Below, in pieces: positions 22,132 to 33,618 of a stretch of DNA of 64,000 nucleotides. Made by a program: the position numbers and the translations under genes. The notes beneath the pieces are model-generated. The model was given only the letters and a program-made list of their open reading frames with translations, searched no databases and was not told where the DNA came from. This DNA is from Brachionus plicatilis (Eukaryota > Rotifera > Eurotatoria > Ploima > Brachionidae). The first letter of the stretch is position 1. Each line of letters starts with the position of its first letter. Location of the stretch: NCBI GenBank assembly GCA_010279815.1, contig QEOQ01000670.1:898934-962933 (forward strand). The letters are read 5' to 3'.

Positions 22132-23448
22132 TTATTTGAAAAAATCCTTAATTAAATTCATCTGATACTTTTTACTAAAATAGAATTTACTAAAATAAAA
22201 TAAATCCAATTTCTGAAGATTGTTTATTTTATAGTTTGTTGAATTGCTAAATTTTGAAATCGCTTCTTGTTTTTTCGTTTCAGACGTTAAAGTTGAATGA
22301 GAATTAATAGCAGATCTAATCATAGTAGTTGTAGTTGTAGATGTAGTTATTGGTGTAGTTGTAGATGTTGTTGTAGATGTAGTTATAGATGTAGTTGTTG
22401 GTGTATTTGTAGATGTAGATGTAGTTGTTGGTGTAGTTGTAGATGTAGATGTAGATGTAGTTGTAGTTGTAGTTGTAGATGTAGTTGTTGGTGTAGTTGT
22501 AGTTGTAGTTGTAGTTGTAGTTGTAGTTGTAGTTGTAGTTGTAGTTGTTGGTGTAGTTGTAGATGTAGTTGTAGTTGTTGGTGTAGTTGTAGATGTAGTT
22601 GTAGTTGTAGATGTAGTTGTAGTTGTAGATGTAGATGTAGTTGTTGGTGTAGTTGTAGATGTAGATGTAGATGTAGATGTAGTTGTAGTTGTAGTTGTAG
22701 TTGTAGTTGTAGTTGTAGTTGTAGTTGTAGATGTAGTTGTAGTTGTAGATGTAGATGTTGTTGTAGTTATAAATGTAGTTGTTACTTTGTATATCCATTT
22801 TCCCTTTTTATCAACATTGGAACCAGAAATTAGCCTTGAGGCCGAATTGCCTATTATTTTAAAATTGACTAAATCACCTGCATTTATTCCGGCCGAAAAA
22901 TTGCCCTCCCATTCTAATGTTTTATAATTTAAAATGGCAAATGAATTAAGAAAGTCGTTAGTCAAAACTAATTGGAAGGTGTTTTTTGGTAAATTAGCAA
23001 AATTCTGATATGGTGCAACCTCAAACCAAGTAACAACAAAAGCCCATCTTGGATAAAATGAAACAGACAAACCTTGCCTGATTTCGATACCAATTTTTTC
23101 TAAATTAGAACCACTTAATACTTGCCGATAAAATATTTGGCCACTTTTGATAATGTTTATATCAGCCCAAAATGGTGCAATAGCAACTGGAGATTCTCTA
23201 GGAAATGAACTTGGCAAATGACTTGCTGCTTTGTCAAAAGAAACAATTCCATTCGAGCTTAGGTAAAGACTTGAATAACTTTTATTGAAAAATTTGAATG
23301 GATAATTTGGGCTTATTAAAAGTGTATAATCATCTCTTAATGGAAATTCGTAGTCACCATTCCCATGTCCATAAGGAATAAAATCAGCAACAATTTTGTT
23401 ACACAAAGTATAAAGCAAAAACACTTTAAATAAAATTTTGCTGAGCAT
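22132..23448 (-). CDS. Secreted NIDO-domain protein with Thr-rich mucin-like region
   Basis: Intronless frame of 438 residues. A signal peptide (about 1-21, hydrophobic FKVFLLYTLC) is followed by a nidogen-like NIDO domain at about 35-205 (SSNGIVSFD, AIAPFWADI, FQLVLTND, SAGINAGD). Residues about 222-378 are almost pure Thr with sparse Ser/Pro, a dense O-glycosylation substrate. The ~60-residue C-terminal tail is Lys/Ser-rich and has no membrane segment, whereas the paralog at 32623-33618 has one. NIDO domains occur in extracellular-matrix and mucin-type proteins; the exact role is unknown. The tail could be out of frame if an indel has occurred in the hexanucleotide tract that encodes the Thr run. 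Confidence 0.8.
   Translation of the reverse strand: MLSKILFKVFLLYTLCNKIVADFIPYGHGNGDYEFPLRDDYTLLISPNYPFKFFNKSYSSLYLSSNGIVSFDKAASHLPSSFPRESPVAIAPFWADINIIKSGQIFYRQVLSGSNLEKIGIEIRQGLSVSFYPRWAFVVTWFEVAPYQNFANLPKNTFQLVLTNDFLNSFAILNYKTLEWEGNFSAGINAGDLVNFKIIGNSASRLISGSNVDKKGKWIYKVTTTFITTTTSTSTTTTTSTTTTTTTTTTTTTTTTTSTSTSTSTTTPTTTSTSTTTTTSTTTTTSTTTPTTTTTSTTTPTTTTTTTTTTTTTTTTTTTPTTTSTTTTTTTSTSTSTTTPTTTSTSTNTPTTTSITTSTTTSTTTPITTSTTTTTMIRSAINSHSTLTSETKKQEAISKFSNSTNYKINNLQKLDLFYFSKFYFSKKYQMNLIKDFFK
22320..22790 (-). repeat. Coding hexanucleotide repeat (ACAACT)n
   Basis: About 470 bp of 6-bp units on the minus strand: ACAACT with interspersed ACATCT and ACACCA variants. The coding frame gives poly-Thr with Ser/Pro. 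The other two minus frames are also mostly open (Asn-Tyr and Gln-Leu type), as is a plus frame (Cys/Ser/Arg), so length changes need not introduce stops inside the tract. Confidence 0.95.
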
Positions 23449-24937
23449 TTATAAAATTTTTGAAGAACCCAATTCAATTTAAAATTTAAAATTTAATGTT
23501 TAAAAAAGTATGTAATAAATTGTATTAATAATAAAAAATAATACTGTGATGAGTATAAATTTGTTTTAGTCTTCCTATATTGTTATTTTGTTTAGTTACC
23601 AAGAGTATTAATAATAAAAAAAGCATTGTATTTTTTGTTTAAATTTAGCTATGATTTTATTAGTAATTTTTATTCACAAATTTTGATTTATTTAGCTTTA
23701 TAAGAATATTGAAATACAACTGTTAAAATGATTGCATTTATGAAGGTCATTTGGTTAAAATTTGTGCCATATTGGATTAAAAAAATTTTTCATGAAAACC
23801 TCTTCCACAATTTCGTGAGACTCTGTAATTCATCCTTTAAAAGTTAGGAGCTCAAAGTTTCTATTTTAGAATCCATAAAATACTTATGATTTCAAATATT
23901 TTTATGCTCTTAAATCTGTTAAGAGATATGCATAAATTCTTCATCATTAATCAGTATATCTATTTTTTCTTTAACTTGAAGTCGTTCGGATATTTTAAAT
24001 CTGACATGTTACCATCCAATTTAGAACTTTTAGACTTTTCATTTAAAAAGTCTACATCTACAAAACTTTTCTTTTCATGCAATCGAATTGATAGATCAAT
24101 TTATAAAAAAAACATTATTTTATAAAAAATTATAAAAAAACCTGAATAATTTAAGTTTTGATTCAAAAAAATTGATTTTGATAAATGGGTAAACGTTCAT
24201 TTCATAGAAATTTTTTTTCATAGAATAATTATTTCATAGAATTGTTTTCATTGATTTTTTTTTCTATTATATTAATATTTTCATAAAAATTTTTTAAAGT
24301 GATTAAATTTGAGAAAAATATTTCATAGAAAGTTTATCATAGAATTCTATCCAAAATAATAATCTCTCGTCAATTTTAATTCTCTGAAATGATATTTATG
24401 ATATTCTATGAAATATCTATGATATTTCTATAATATTATCTATGAAATATTTTTCTATCAAAATGTACGAATTTTTTTTTATAATTTTTCTTTAAATTAA
24501 TAATTTTTTGAATTGACATTTCACAAATAAATTTTAATAAGAACAGAATCAGAACTTTAAGTTTTGATTTTATAATTTTTCTAACACAGAAAGAGTGATT
24601 TAATTTTTTGATGTTAGCAAGAATAAAACAATAAATTTAAACTTTTTTAAGCATTAAATTTAAACAGTCTTTTTCTAATAATTATTTAATTTTTTTTAAA
24701 TCATCTCTCTTTGATTCAAATTTTGTTCGGCATTAAATTCACGTAACTAGATAAAAGAGCTCAACAATTTGTTTGGATGTGGGGTAGACATTGGACAAGA
24801 AACAAAAACAATGAAATACAAGAACAGGATCAACTACTTTTTTGAATCTTTATAAAAAATTTATTGAATATAAAATAATAATAAATTCATTAAAAAATAG
24901 ATATTAAAAAATTTTTTGATTGGAACAAAAAAAAAAT
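23449..24937. other. Intergenic AT-rich DNA with TTTCATAGAA-type repeats
   Basis: Region 24200-24460 has many direct and inverted copies of TTTCATAGAA and ATATTTCATAGA, forming a low-complexity cluster that could fold. No gene is recognised. Confidence 0.5.
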
Positions 24938-26051
24938 TTATTCAGTTCCAACTAATGCTAAAACAATGTCCTCAAAATCTCCTCTTAGCTCTTTTTTAAG
25001 TTCCTCAAATAAAGATTTTCCGAAAATCTCATTGTATTCTCTTTTTATATCACCCATATCAATTTCACATCGACTTACAATAATTCGAATTAAATCCTTT
25101 TCTTTTGTACCTATACCTTTAATGCATTTATTTATTTGCCTGGCAAAATAAGCTGGCCGATTGCGAACATTCCTTACGATGGCCTTAAAAGCACTTTCCA
25201 TAGATCCATGCGTTTCGGACTTGACCGACTCTTCTATGTCTTTTCCACAAATATTAGTGTACTCATCAAATGTTGCTTTTAGCTGAGAAAAGCTTCTCGA
25301 TGCTAAAATTCTCACAAATTCAGATTCATCAGTACCACTTTTTCCTTCGCCAGCCTAGAAAAAGATCTTGAGTGAAAAAAAAACTTGAATATTATTTTTT
25401 ACATCGTAGAGTTTTTGTGCTTCTTCTTGAGCAAGAGATAAATCAACATCTGAATGTGATGGTCTTAGACCAGTGGCAATGCTTCGTAATAGTCGACCTA
25501 AAGAACCTCCTTCTTCATTTTCCAAGTCTTCTTCTAAATTGCGCTCAAATACTTAGAATTACTAAAAATAAATAAATTTAAAAACAATTAAAATCTTTAC
25601 ATTCGTTATAAGTTTGCTTTAGTTTTTCGATTTCTTCAGATTCTTTGGTACATAGTAATTCAATGATTACGTTCTCACGGGTACCAAAGCCTTTAATAGC
25701 ATCTCTTAAACATTCTGCCTCGTATTCAAATCTTGGTCTAAGCAAAGCAATAATCATGTCCTCAAAATCACCCTTGAGTTCGGATTTTAGATCTTCTTCC
25801 AAAGTTTTGCCATACATCAACAAGTATTTTTCTTTAACTATTTGACGTTGGTCATTAGTTATAGATGATATTTCCTTGATTATTCTATTCTCATCGGTTC
25901 CGAAGCCTTTCAAGGCTGTGTGAAAGCTCTCCGCAATTTGTTCATATTCTTCATCACTGCAAATCGGTTTGAACACCAAAGTTGGAATCTTAGGTAAAAT
26001 ATTGAAAAAAAATATGTTAGCAATAGGAAAGAGAATACTCACAAACACCAT
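24938..26051 (-). CDS. Annexin (four-repeat, short N-terminus)
   Basis: Calcium-dependent phospholipid-binding protein. Exons on the minus strand: 26051-26043 (9 bp, M-V-F), 25988-25601, 25551-25403 and 25354-24938, giving 320 residues, standard for an annexin core. Four repeats are visible from their G-x-G-T calcium loops: KGFGTDENRI, KGFGTRENVI, GKSGTDESEF (atypical loop) and KGIGTKEKDL. The GDFEDMIIALL and GDFEDIVLALV motifs close repeats 1 and 4. The first intron is 54 bp, a multiple of three without stops, so the unspliced frame also reads through; the spliced form is preferred because it has perfect GTGAGT and TAAG ends and removes a hydrophobic insert. A tttttttaattttag acceptor-like tract ends 2 nt upstream of ATG. 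Confidence 0.9.
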
Positions 26052-26414
26052 TTCTAAAATTAAAAAAAATGAACAGTCTCAAAATGTTTTTTGAAACAAT
26101 TTAAAAAATTAAAATTTATAGAGATTTTATTAGTAATTGTTCTAATATTTTTTATTAAATATTATAATAACAACATGATATAAGGTGTATTAATTTAATT
26201 ATGATTAAATTTAAAATGGTGATTTTTTTTGAAATTTTAATAGAATTTTAGATTATGTTCAACTAAATTTCAAAATTAAAAATTACTAACACGAAATTTA
26301 TTTGATATGAATAAAAAGCTTGTAAAATTGAAGTCTGAATAAAGATAATTTTTTTTTATTTTATTTACACAATTTTAATTTACACTTTAAACATTAAAAT
26401 TTAAAAATAAGCAA

Positions 26415-28006
26415 TCACGCAAGTCCTAGCTCTTCCATTTGCTCCGTTTCATCCTCAGTTACATTTTCAAACTCATTTAGGTCTTGATTTTCGCAATAAT
26501 TATCCATTGTGACATAATTTACGTCTTGACTACTCCCAATACCATTTTCTGTAATCAAAAATCCGTCATTTACTAACTCTTCTTGGAGCTTGTACCACAA
26601 ATGCCCTTTTTCTAAAAAAAATTAATTTTATATTCGCAAAAAAAGTTTGTTTCAAGAAAAAAAAAATAAAAATAAAATTATTTGAATAAATTAAAATTGT
26701 TTTAAACTTAATTCAAAATAGAATCCTATGTTGGAAATCACTTTAAAAATTCTAGGCTAGATTTTTGTTCCTCTTAATCTAGGACTAAAAAAAATTATTG
26801 AAAAAAATTTTAATTTAATTCTGCTTAATCAAGTATATTTTTGATTAAATATTATAATAACAAGATGACATAAGATGCATTAATTTAATTATGCGTTTAT
26901 AAAAGAATTACTTGATTAAAGTAAAAAGTTTGTTCAAATGAAAATAAATCACTAAGGTTATTTTAAACCATCAATTCTATAATTAATTTTATAAAAATAT
27001 TAAGAGTAGAACACAATACAAACCAGCTCTTTATTTAAAATATTTATTTTTTAATAATTTTATTTTATTTTTATTTAAAATAAAAGATCAGACACAAATG
27101 GGCTTTGAAAAGCAGAAACTTGCTTTCAAGTAGTCTGTCTAAAAGCCTCCGCTTGTATTGAATTGTAAAAATATTTTTTATTTTTATAGCCAAGAATAAA
27201 AAAAATATCTCACTTTTTATGTTAGATTTAACATCTATGCATTTTTGTCTTAGTGACTTTACAATACTGGGCCAATAGTGCTCAAAAGCATCAATAGTCT
27301 TTAGTTTTTTCAAATAACATACTAAACCAAAAAATATTTATTAGATAAAAAATTTAATAAAAAAATTACCTTTAATCAAATCAACTCTTTTTTGGTCTAG
27401 AGACGGAGTTGTCGATTTGGTAGGTTCTACTGTTCCACTATTGAGCTCGCGTAGCTTGAACAATTCGGAAAGCAATGTTGTGCCAAAAGTGTTTATATTT
27501 GTGTAATTAAAAGGATGCCGGAGCAAATTTTTGCCATTGAATACCAAGTCTACTTGTAGATCAACTGAAAGTCTAGATTTGGCTTGTTCGATAATTTCTT
27601 TGGAAAAAATTGAAGTTTCCATGGATTGTGAGTCTTCAATTGGTTCTATGTAAGCTTTGCCAGTTATGGTTCTCAATGTTTGGTCAATTTCGGAAAGTTT
27701 TCGCTTTATTTCGGCTTGACCAGCACTAAGCTCATTACAGAATGAAATGAGAACGTCCAATTTATCCACAATTGGGTTATTTTCATACTGTGAAAAATGA
27801 TTCGAGTTAAATTGGCTCATTTTGAGCAAGGAAAGAGAAGTCTGAAGTGCCTTTGGCTTTTCTATTATTGATTGAACTTGGATTGGCTTTCTAATTGGCG
27901 GATCTAGTTTTAAAACTTTAAATTTTATTAAAAATTGTAATTAAAATTTTTAATTTTTACGGCTAGTTTCTTTGGGAATTTTTGCGTTCAAGGCTTCCTT
28001 TCCCAT
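26415..28006 (-). CDS. Putative BEN-domain protein
   Basis: Four exons on the minus strand: 28006-27961, 27903-27370, 27321-27214 and 26611-26415, all junctions phase 1, giving 294 residues. The N-terminal part is basic and low in structure, then a short heptad-like helix (SAGQAEIKRKLSEIDQTL). Residues about 120-228 resemble a BEN domain: LLSELFKLRELNSG, then SLDQKRVDLIK, then HYWPSIVKSLRQKC, in the order and spacing of that family. BEN domains bind DNA or chromatin partners. The C-terminus is acidic (FENVTEDETEQMEELG). The assignment is by pattern only and could be wrong. The gene lies between DCTN5 (336 bp upstream) and annexin (363 bp downstream), same strand. Confidence 0.6.
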
Positions 28007-28341
28007 TTTACGAACATAAATAAATAAAAAGATTTGAGATTAAAATTAGAGTTTTATTTCGCTGCGCCGAGATAAAATCTTTATTATTTCAATATTCTTA
28101 TTTGAATTTATTTAAGATGCATAAATTATTATATTTCAAATAGTTTTAATATTAACCGTGACTTAAATTTTGTCAAGATTAATCTAAGATTCTTATTTGA
28201 AATCTTAACTTAACATTTTACCATCGAGTATAATTAAAATAAACTATTTATTAAATTTTCTGTTTATTTAAAATTCTCTTTCAAAATTTGATCTAAAAAA
28301 ATAATTTAAATAATTTATTAATCAAAACAAAAATTTTTTAA

Positions 28342-28980
28342 TTAGACAGCTTTGAAATTTTGATAAAATGTCTCAGCATAGTCAACCATTAGTTCTCTGG
28401 TGCATTCAGGTAAATCGTTAACGTATAATGCGGGCTGACCTGAGTAGTAGGCATAGGGTGGAACTATTGTTTCAGGTGGCACTACTGAATTGGGTGCAAT
28501 AGCACAGCAGTCTTTGAGCGTGGACCGTCGACCGATCACCGAGCCTTTTCCAATGTGAACATAGCTACCGATAGTGGAGGCATTAATCACACAATCGTCC
28601 TCAATTACCACATAATCACCAATATGCATTGGAAAAAAAGCAACTCTGAATAAACTTTAAATAATCCTTGAGTTTAGATTTAGAGCTAGATTACCCTGCC
28701 TGAAACCGCTTGAAAGGTGGACGAATTACAACTCTTTCACCGATTATACAATGCCTGCCAATTTTCACTCCTGCCAAGTCACCTCTTACTATACAATCTT
28801 GTAAAACGACTGTTCTTCCTTGAAGAATTATGTTTTGACTTCCGCACATTACCGAATTTTTGCTGACCTTGTTTCCACTGGCCTATTTTAAACGTGCAAA
28901 TTAAACCAAAAATTATGGAATTGTTTCATTACCGTTTCTATAAATTCGGGCTTTTTGTAAAGCAGTTCTGGAACATCCAT
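28342..28980 (-). CDS. DCTN5: Dynactin subunit 5 (p25)
   Basis: Pointed-end subunit of dynactin, the dynein cofactor for microtubule cargo transport. Three exons on the minus strand: 28980-28933, 28882-28695 and 28645-28342, giving 179 residues against 182 in vertebrates. The family signature is clear from the start: [18 protein letters not shown], then [46 protein letters not shown] and [16 protein letters not shown]. These hexapeptide repeats form a left-handed beta-helix. LPECTRELM is near the C-terminus. Introns are 49-50 bp. Confidence 0.95.
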
Positions 28981-31409
28981 ATTTTTTTTAAATAGACAAA
29001 AAATTAAATTATAATTTAAAAAAAATATATCGAATACATAATTTTAGCAAAACTTGGTGGATTTTTTTTCATTGTCATTCAAATTTTTCTTTAAAGGGAC
29101 ATAATAATCTAGTAAATTAAATCTTTAATTAATATTAAACATTGGACAATGTTAAAATAATTTTTGATTTTTCATTTCGCAAATTTTTATGGACAGCAAA
29201 AATTTTAAAAAATTGTAAATCACTTAATTATTAGATGGATTTTTGTGTATTTAATTAAATCTAACTAATTAAAATGAATTTAATCTTTTTATTTAAAGTG
29301 CAAATTTATCAATTTATTAAATATTAGTCAAACAGTTGTCTGATTGTCATTTTCTTCATTTAATATTTGAAAAAACAATATTAGAATATAAGTGTTGAAA
29401 ATGGAATATAGAATTCTAATTAAAATTTATGGACAAAAATATTTAATTAAAAATTAATCTTTTACACAGTCAATCAATTAGTATTAGTAATTAATGTGTT
29501 CTTATTTTAATTTGATCTAAATGTATGAATATTTCAAAATTTTATTTAAATAAAAGAAAAATTAAATTATTTGATAAAATTTGTCTATTTAAATATATAT
29601 TATAATATTTTTTTTCAATTCAGATTTAAGATGTATAGCTGAACCCTGATATCCACTAATTAAAATTTTTGATCAAATTTAAGTTTTCATTATCTAAAAA
29701 ATTCAAAATACGAGAAAATTATAATTGAATCAAAGAAATTAAGCTTTTTCTTAAACTATGATAAAAAACTTTAAAATTTTTAAAAACTGGATGATGGGTG
29801 TAGTTTTTTATGGATAAAAGAAATACTAAATTGAATAATAGTATAGAGAATATTAATCTTTAAAAAAACTAAGATAAAGATAAGATAAGATAAGATAAGG
29901 ATATTAAAATGTAAGTATTTTGATTAGTTTTTTAAGTCATAATAAATATTTTAATAAAGTTAGGATATTAGTTAACAGGCTAAAATTTATATGTTTCTTG
30001 ATGAAATTAAATTGACAAAAAGGCTGAATCCAATCAGTGACATGTTCTAAATTATTTATTATTTTAATTATTTATTTTTAAAAATTTCTTAAAATTTATA
30101 TGAATTTCGGAATATAAACAAAATTTTATTTTGATGATAAATTTGAGTAAAAAATTGATGCCAATTCTGATTTATTTGATGATGAAAATATTTATTTCCT
30201 ATAAACAATTGCTAAATAATTGTATTAAATCAAAAAAGGAATCGCTTCAGTAAATTTCAAATTAAAAAAAATTAACGTTGCGCAAAATTAAATTTTATAG
30301 CAAATTATAATATAATTTATAATTTATATTTTTGTAGCAATTTACGATATGTCTGTCAATTCTTACTCTATATTTTAATAACAATTATTGTACAATTAGA
30401 TTTAATTCTCAAATCAATAATTTTAATCAATAAAACGTTTGAAACTCAAATTATTATACTTATTGAAAATATTTAAACAAAATTTTTTTTGAAAAAATGT
30501 ATTTAATAATTATTATTGAAAATAGTTATTAGCTACAGTTGGAAACTTGCGCAGAAATCTTAATAGGAAAACTTCTATGATAACTCTTTACATTAGAAAA
30601 GCAAACTAAACATAAAAATTTTATGTACGATAATTAAATAGCATTATATTAAAATAATATAACATAACATTAATTTAAAATTTATAATTTTAAAAAAAAG
30701 CTCTAATTAACAAAAACTTTTAATTAATTAATCCAGTAAAAATCCCTTATATTTATCGATCCTCATTGTTTTGATTTAGAAACAAATTTATCATCTTCTT
30801 TCCATTCTTATTGCTTTTTCAATATCCCAGATTTCACTCACAACCGATTTTGAGGGAAATCAGCCGCATAAATCCGTAATAAAAAATTCAAAACCAAATC
30901 AAGCGAAAAAAAGTTTATTGAAATTGAAACCACGAAGCAAAAGTTTTTTTAATATTTAGTTCAAAAATCAGTAATTTTTATAACAACAAGATTTTATTTT
31001 GGAAAATTACATAGTTAATTTTGAAAAATAAAAAGTTGCCTTTTAAAGTGATTTGAATTTAATAAATTTTTATAAAATAAAATCTAAATTTCACCTTTAA
31101 GAATTATGAAAAAAAAATTCAATTTTATTTCGCTTCTCATATTTTCAATTTTGTCCTCAAGTATTTTCTGTTTATGAAAAACAGAGTTGATAAAAACAAA
31201 ATTTTGAAAAATAAACACTAAAATATTTTGCTACAAACAATTATTTTTTTTCTTTATATCCTTTGAGGTTTGTTTTGAAACAAAAAAATTTGTATTAAAA
31301 AATTTATTTTAGAAGAAAAATACTTAATTATTTCTTCTTGAAATAAAAATTTAAAAAGGTTTTTTTTAAATATCTTGCCACACGCAAGTTAAGTTGAAAA
31401 ATTTTTAAA
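28981..31409. other. Long AT-rich intergenic region with (GATAA)n microsatellite
   Basis: Head-to-head space between DCTN5 and the acyltransferase gene. A short (GATAA)n tract lies at about 29874-29899. No exon-like or RNA-like signal is seen. The stretch 30740-30930 is slightly less AT-rich and may be promoter-proximal. Confidence 0.5.
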
Positions 31410-32576
31410 ATGAAAAAGCTAACTAAATTTTCGGACGAATTTAATGAGATAAAGCGCTACAATTTTTTAGATGGTTATCGTGGTATGCTGGCTATTTTAG
31501 TGCTAGTGTCTCATTCAAAAAAAAATGACAAATGTGAACTAGTGAATTTTATCTATAAAATAAGACACACAACTGGAGTCTATGGATTTTTTATACTTAG
31601 TTCTTTTTTGCTCACTTATAAATTATTAAATGAATTAAATTCGTCGGGAAACAATGCAAAAATGAAATTGTTTATTTTAATTAAATACTTAGTCCGAAGG
31701 TTTTTTCGTATTTATGTTGTTTTTTTCATAATAGCAACTTGTATAAAATTTGGTCCCAAAATACTTGGAGGCGTTTTTAACTTTAAAGCTGGATACAAAT
31801 ATTCGTCTTGGACAGAATTGATTTTATTAGATTATTCGGGAGTGAATCATTTATGGACAATTGCGCCAGAGTTTAAATATTATTTTTTCATCCCAATTTA
31901 TTGTCTAATAATTAATAAACTAAAAAGATATGAATTAATTATTCTAAGCGGTTGTATCATTGCTTCAGTGCTAAATGAAAAAATAAATTTTTTAGGTTTA
32001 ATAAAAACTGATTTTTATGACAAAAAATCACATTACTTAATAGTTAGATTTTCGATATTTTTTTATGGAACCATAGCTGCACATTTATTGACTTTAATAG
32101 AGAGTAACGAAAAACTAATGAGAAAAATACAACTTGAAAAAATCCAATTTATAATTAATTATCTTACAGTTATTTTGTTTATTTATGGTTTGAAGAGAAA
32201 TTATGAAGATGAAGTGCTAGCTGGAACAATTTCGGCAAGGATATGGTCAAGTCTTATTTTATTTTTGAGACTTGGCAATCAAAAAAATTATTTAATTCGT
32301 ATTTTGAGTAATGAGTTTTTGTGTAAATGTGGTCTTTACAGTTTCGGCATTTATCTTCTCCATCCAATATTTGTGCAAACAACATTAGAATTTTTCAATT
32401 TTAGTCTTAATTTGGATAATATAATAGTTATACTTCTAAAATCATTTATTGCTGGACTTGTGTTTTATTATTTAATTGAATCAAGATCAGTCAAGCTTGG
32501 AAATATTTTAATCAAAAAGACAGAAAAAACTTTTTTTTCCGAAATTGAATTTTCTAATAAAGAATCAATTGTATAA
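31410..32576 (+). CDS. Acyltransferase-3 family integral membrane protein
   Basis: Intronless 388-residue multi-pass protein of the AT3 family, which transfers acyl groups to extracytoplasmic carbohydrate or lipid acceptors. The diagnostic R-x10-H motif is present in the first membrane segment (Arg24...His35, in YRGMLAILVLVSH). Further family features are FFILSSFLLTYKL, RRFFRIYVVFF, LWTIAPEFKYYFFIP and the late FGIYLLHPIFV. About ten hydrophobic segments are apparent. It lacks the long N-terminal NRF domain of typical animal NRF-6 proteins, so it is bacterial-sized. The acceptor is unknown. The gene ends 46 bp from the convergent NIDO gene. Codons are AT-rich like those of its neighbours. Confidence 0.88.
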   Translation: MKKLTKFSDEFNEIKRYNFLDGYRGMLAILVLVSHSKKNDKCELVNFIYKIRHTTGVYGFFILSSFLLTYKLLNELNSSGNNAKMKLFILIKYLVRRFFRIYVVFFIIATCIKFGPKILGGVFNFKAGYKYSSWTELILLDYSGVNHLWTIAPEFKYYFFIPIYCLIINKLKRYELIILSGCIIASVLNEKINFLGLIKTDFYDKKSHYLIVRFSIFFYGTIAAHLLTLIESNEKLMRKIQLEKIQFIINYLTVILFIYGLKRNYEDEVLAGTISARIWSSLILFLRLGNQKNYLIRILSNEFLCKCGLYSFGIYLLHPIFVQTTLEFFNFSLNLDNIIVILLKSFIAGLVFYYLIESRSVKLGNILIKKTEKTFFSEIEFSNKESIV

Positions 32577-32622
32577 AATTTATTAAATAAATTTTAAAAT
32601 CTTTTAGTAAATAAATTTAAAT

Positions 32623-33618
32623 TTATTGGCTTATTGTGCTAATCGGAATCTGATTAGAATTCAGAGCTAAGAGTTTCACATATTTAATTTTAGATTTTAG
32701 TATTAAAAAGGTCAAAAAAGATACTGTTGAAAAAAAAAATATTAGAATTATTAGTAATATTAAATTTAAAGGATTCATGTGGGTCACAGAGAAATAATGT
32801 TCTGAAGTCGCTGATGTAGTTCTTGAAGAAAAAATATATTTCGAAGTCGCTGTTGAAGTTTTTGTAGTTGTTGTCACAGTTTGGGTGGAGAGAATATTTG
32901 ATTTGAAATTATCAACTCTGTAAATCCATTTACCTTTAGTGTTTACATTTGATTTTATCATAAGCGATATGCTGGAATTACTTATTTCTAAGTAATTTAC
33001 CCCGTCTCCAGAATTGATTCCGGCTACGAATCTTCTCCCATAGCTTGTCTCCCAATTTAGTTGACCATAATTAAAAATTACGAAAGAGCTTGAACCATTA
33101 GTAGTGAGAACCAACTGAAAAGTGTTCTTGGGAGAATCTAACGAAGAACTGAACGGTGCAACTTCATCCCAAGTGACTACAAACGCCCAGTTTGGATAAA
33201 ATGAACTTGACAGACTTAGTCTTATTTCTAGACCAATCTTTTGTAAATCGTTGCCATTTTCTATTTGTCTGTAAAATATATTGCCATATTTAGAAATGTC
33301 TATATCGGACCAAAAAGGTGCGATAGCTGTTAGTGATACAATAGGAAACGGGAAATATGTGTGGATAAAAATTGATCCATAAAAATTGAAAGAAATTATT
33401 CCGTTTGAGCTTAAATTAAAATTTGAGTATTTTATATTTCCGAATTTAAATCGTTTTCTAGTGTTAATTTGAATCATATAGTCAGCGCGCAGCGGAAATA
33501 GAAGATCACCATATGATTGACCAAAGCCAACAAAATTATTTGATGCGGTTACTTGGGCCAAACAACAATAAATGAATTGTTTCAAAATTATTAATTTGAT
33601 TAAAAAATTCAAATACAT
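32623..33618 (-). CDS. Membrane-anchored NIDO-domain protein
   Basis: Intronless 331-residue paralog of the gene at 22132-23448. It has an N-terminal signal peptide (about 1-22, IILKQFIYCCLAQV), a NIDO domain at about 30-225 (SSNGIISFN, AIAPFWSDID, WAFVVTWDEVAP, FQLVLTTNG, VAGINSGDG) and a short Thr/Ser stretch (TVTTTTKTSTAT). A strong transmembrane helix follows at about 284-308 (LILLIILIFFFSTVSF), then a ~20-residue cytoplasmic tail. Predicted type I surface protein. The motif GKWIYRV after the domain matches GKWIYKV in the paralog. Confidence 0.82.
   Translation of the reverse strand: MYLNFLIKLIILKQFIYCCLAQVTASNNFVGFGQSYGDLLFPLRADYMIQINTRKRFKFGNIKYSNFNLSSNGIISFNFYGSIFIHTYFPFPIVSLTAIAPFWSDIDISKYGNIFYRQIENGNDLQKIGLEIRLSLSSSFYPNWAFVVTWDEVAPFSSSLDSPKNTFQLVLTTNGSSSFVIFNYGQLNWETSYGRRFVAGINSGDGVNYLEISNSSISLMIKSNVNTKGKWIYRVDNFKSNILSTQTVTTTTKTSTATSKYIFSSRTTSATSEHYFSVTHMNPLNLILLIILIFFFSTVSFLTFLILKSKIKYVKLLALNSNQIPISTISQ

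Noticed and set aside
22316..22798. Asn-Tyr/Ile-Tyr repeat protein on the minus strand
   Set aside because: Alternative frame of the same tract; it lacks the signal peptide and NIDO domain present in the chosen frame.
22297..22833. Cys-Ser-Arg-rich plus-strand frame resembling a cysteine-rich protein
   Set aside because: Antisense translation of the Thr-coding hexanucleotide tract.
25372..25575. 67-residue plus-strand open frame
   Set aside because: Antisense to annexin exon 3 and its flanking introns.
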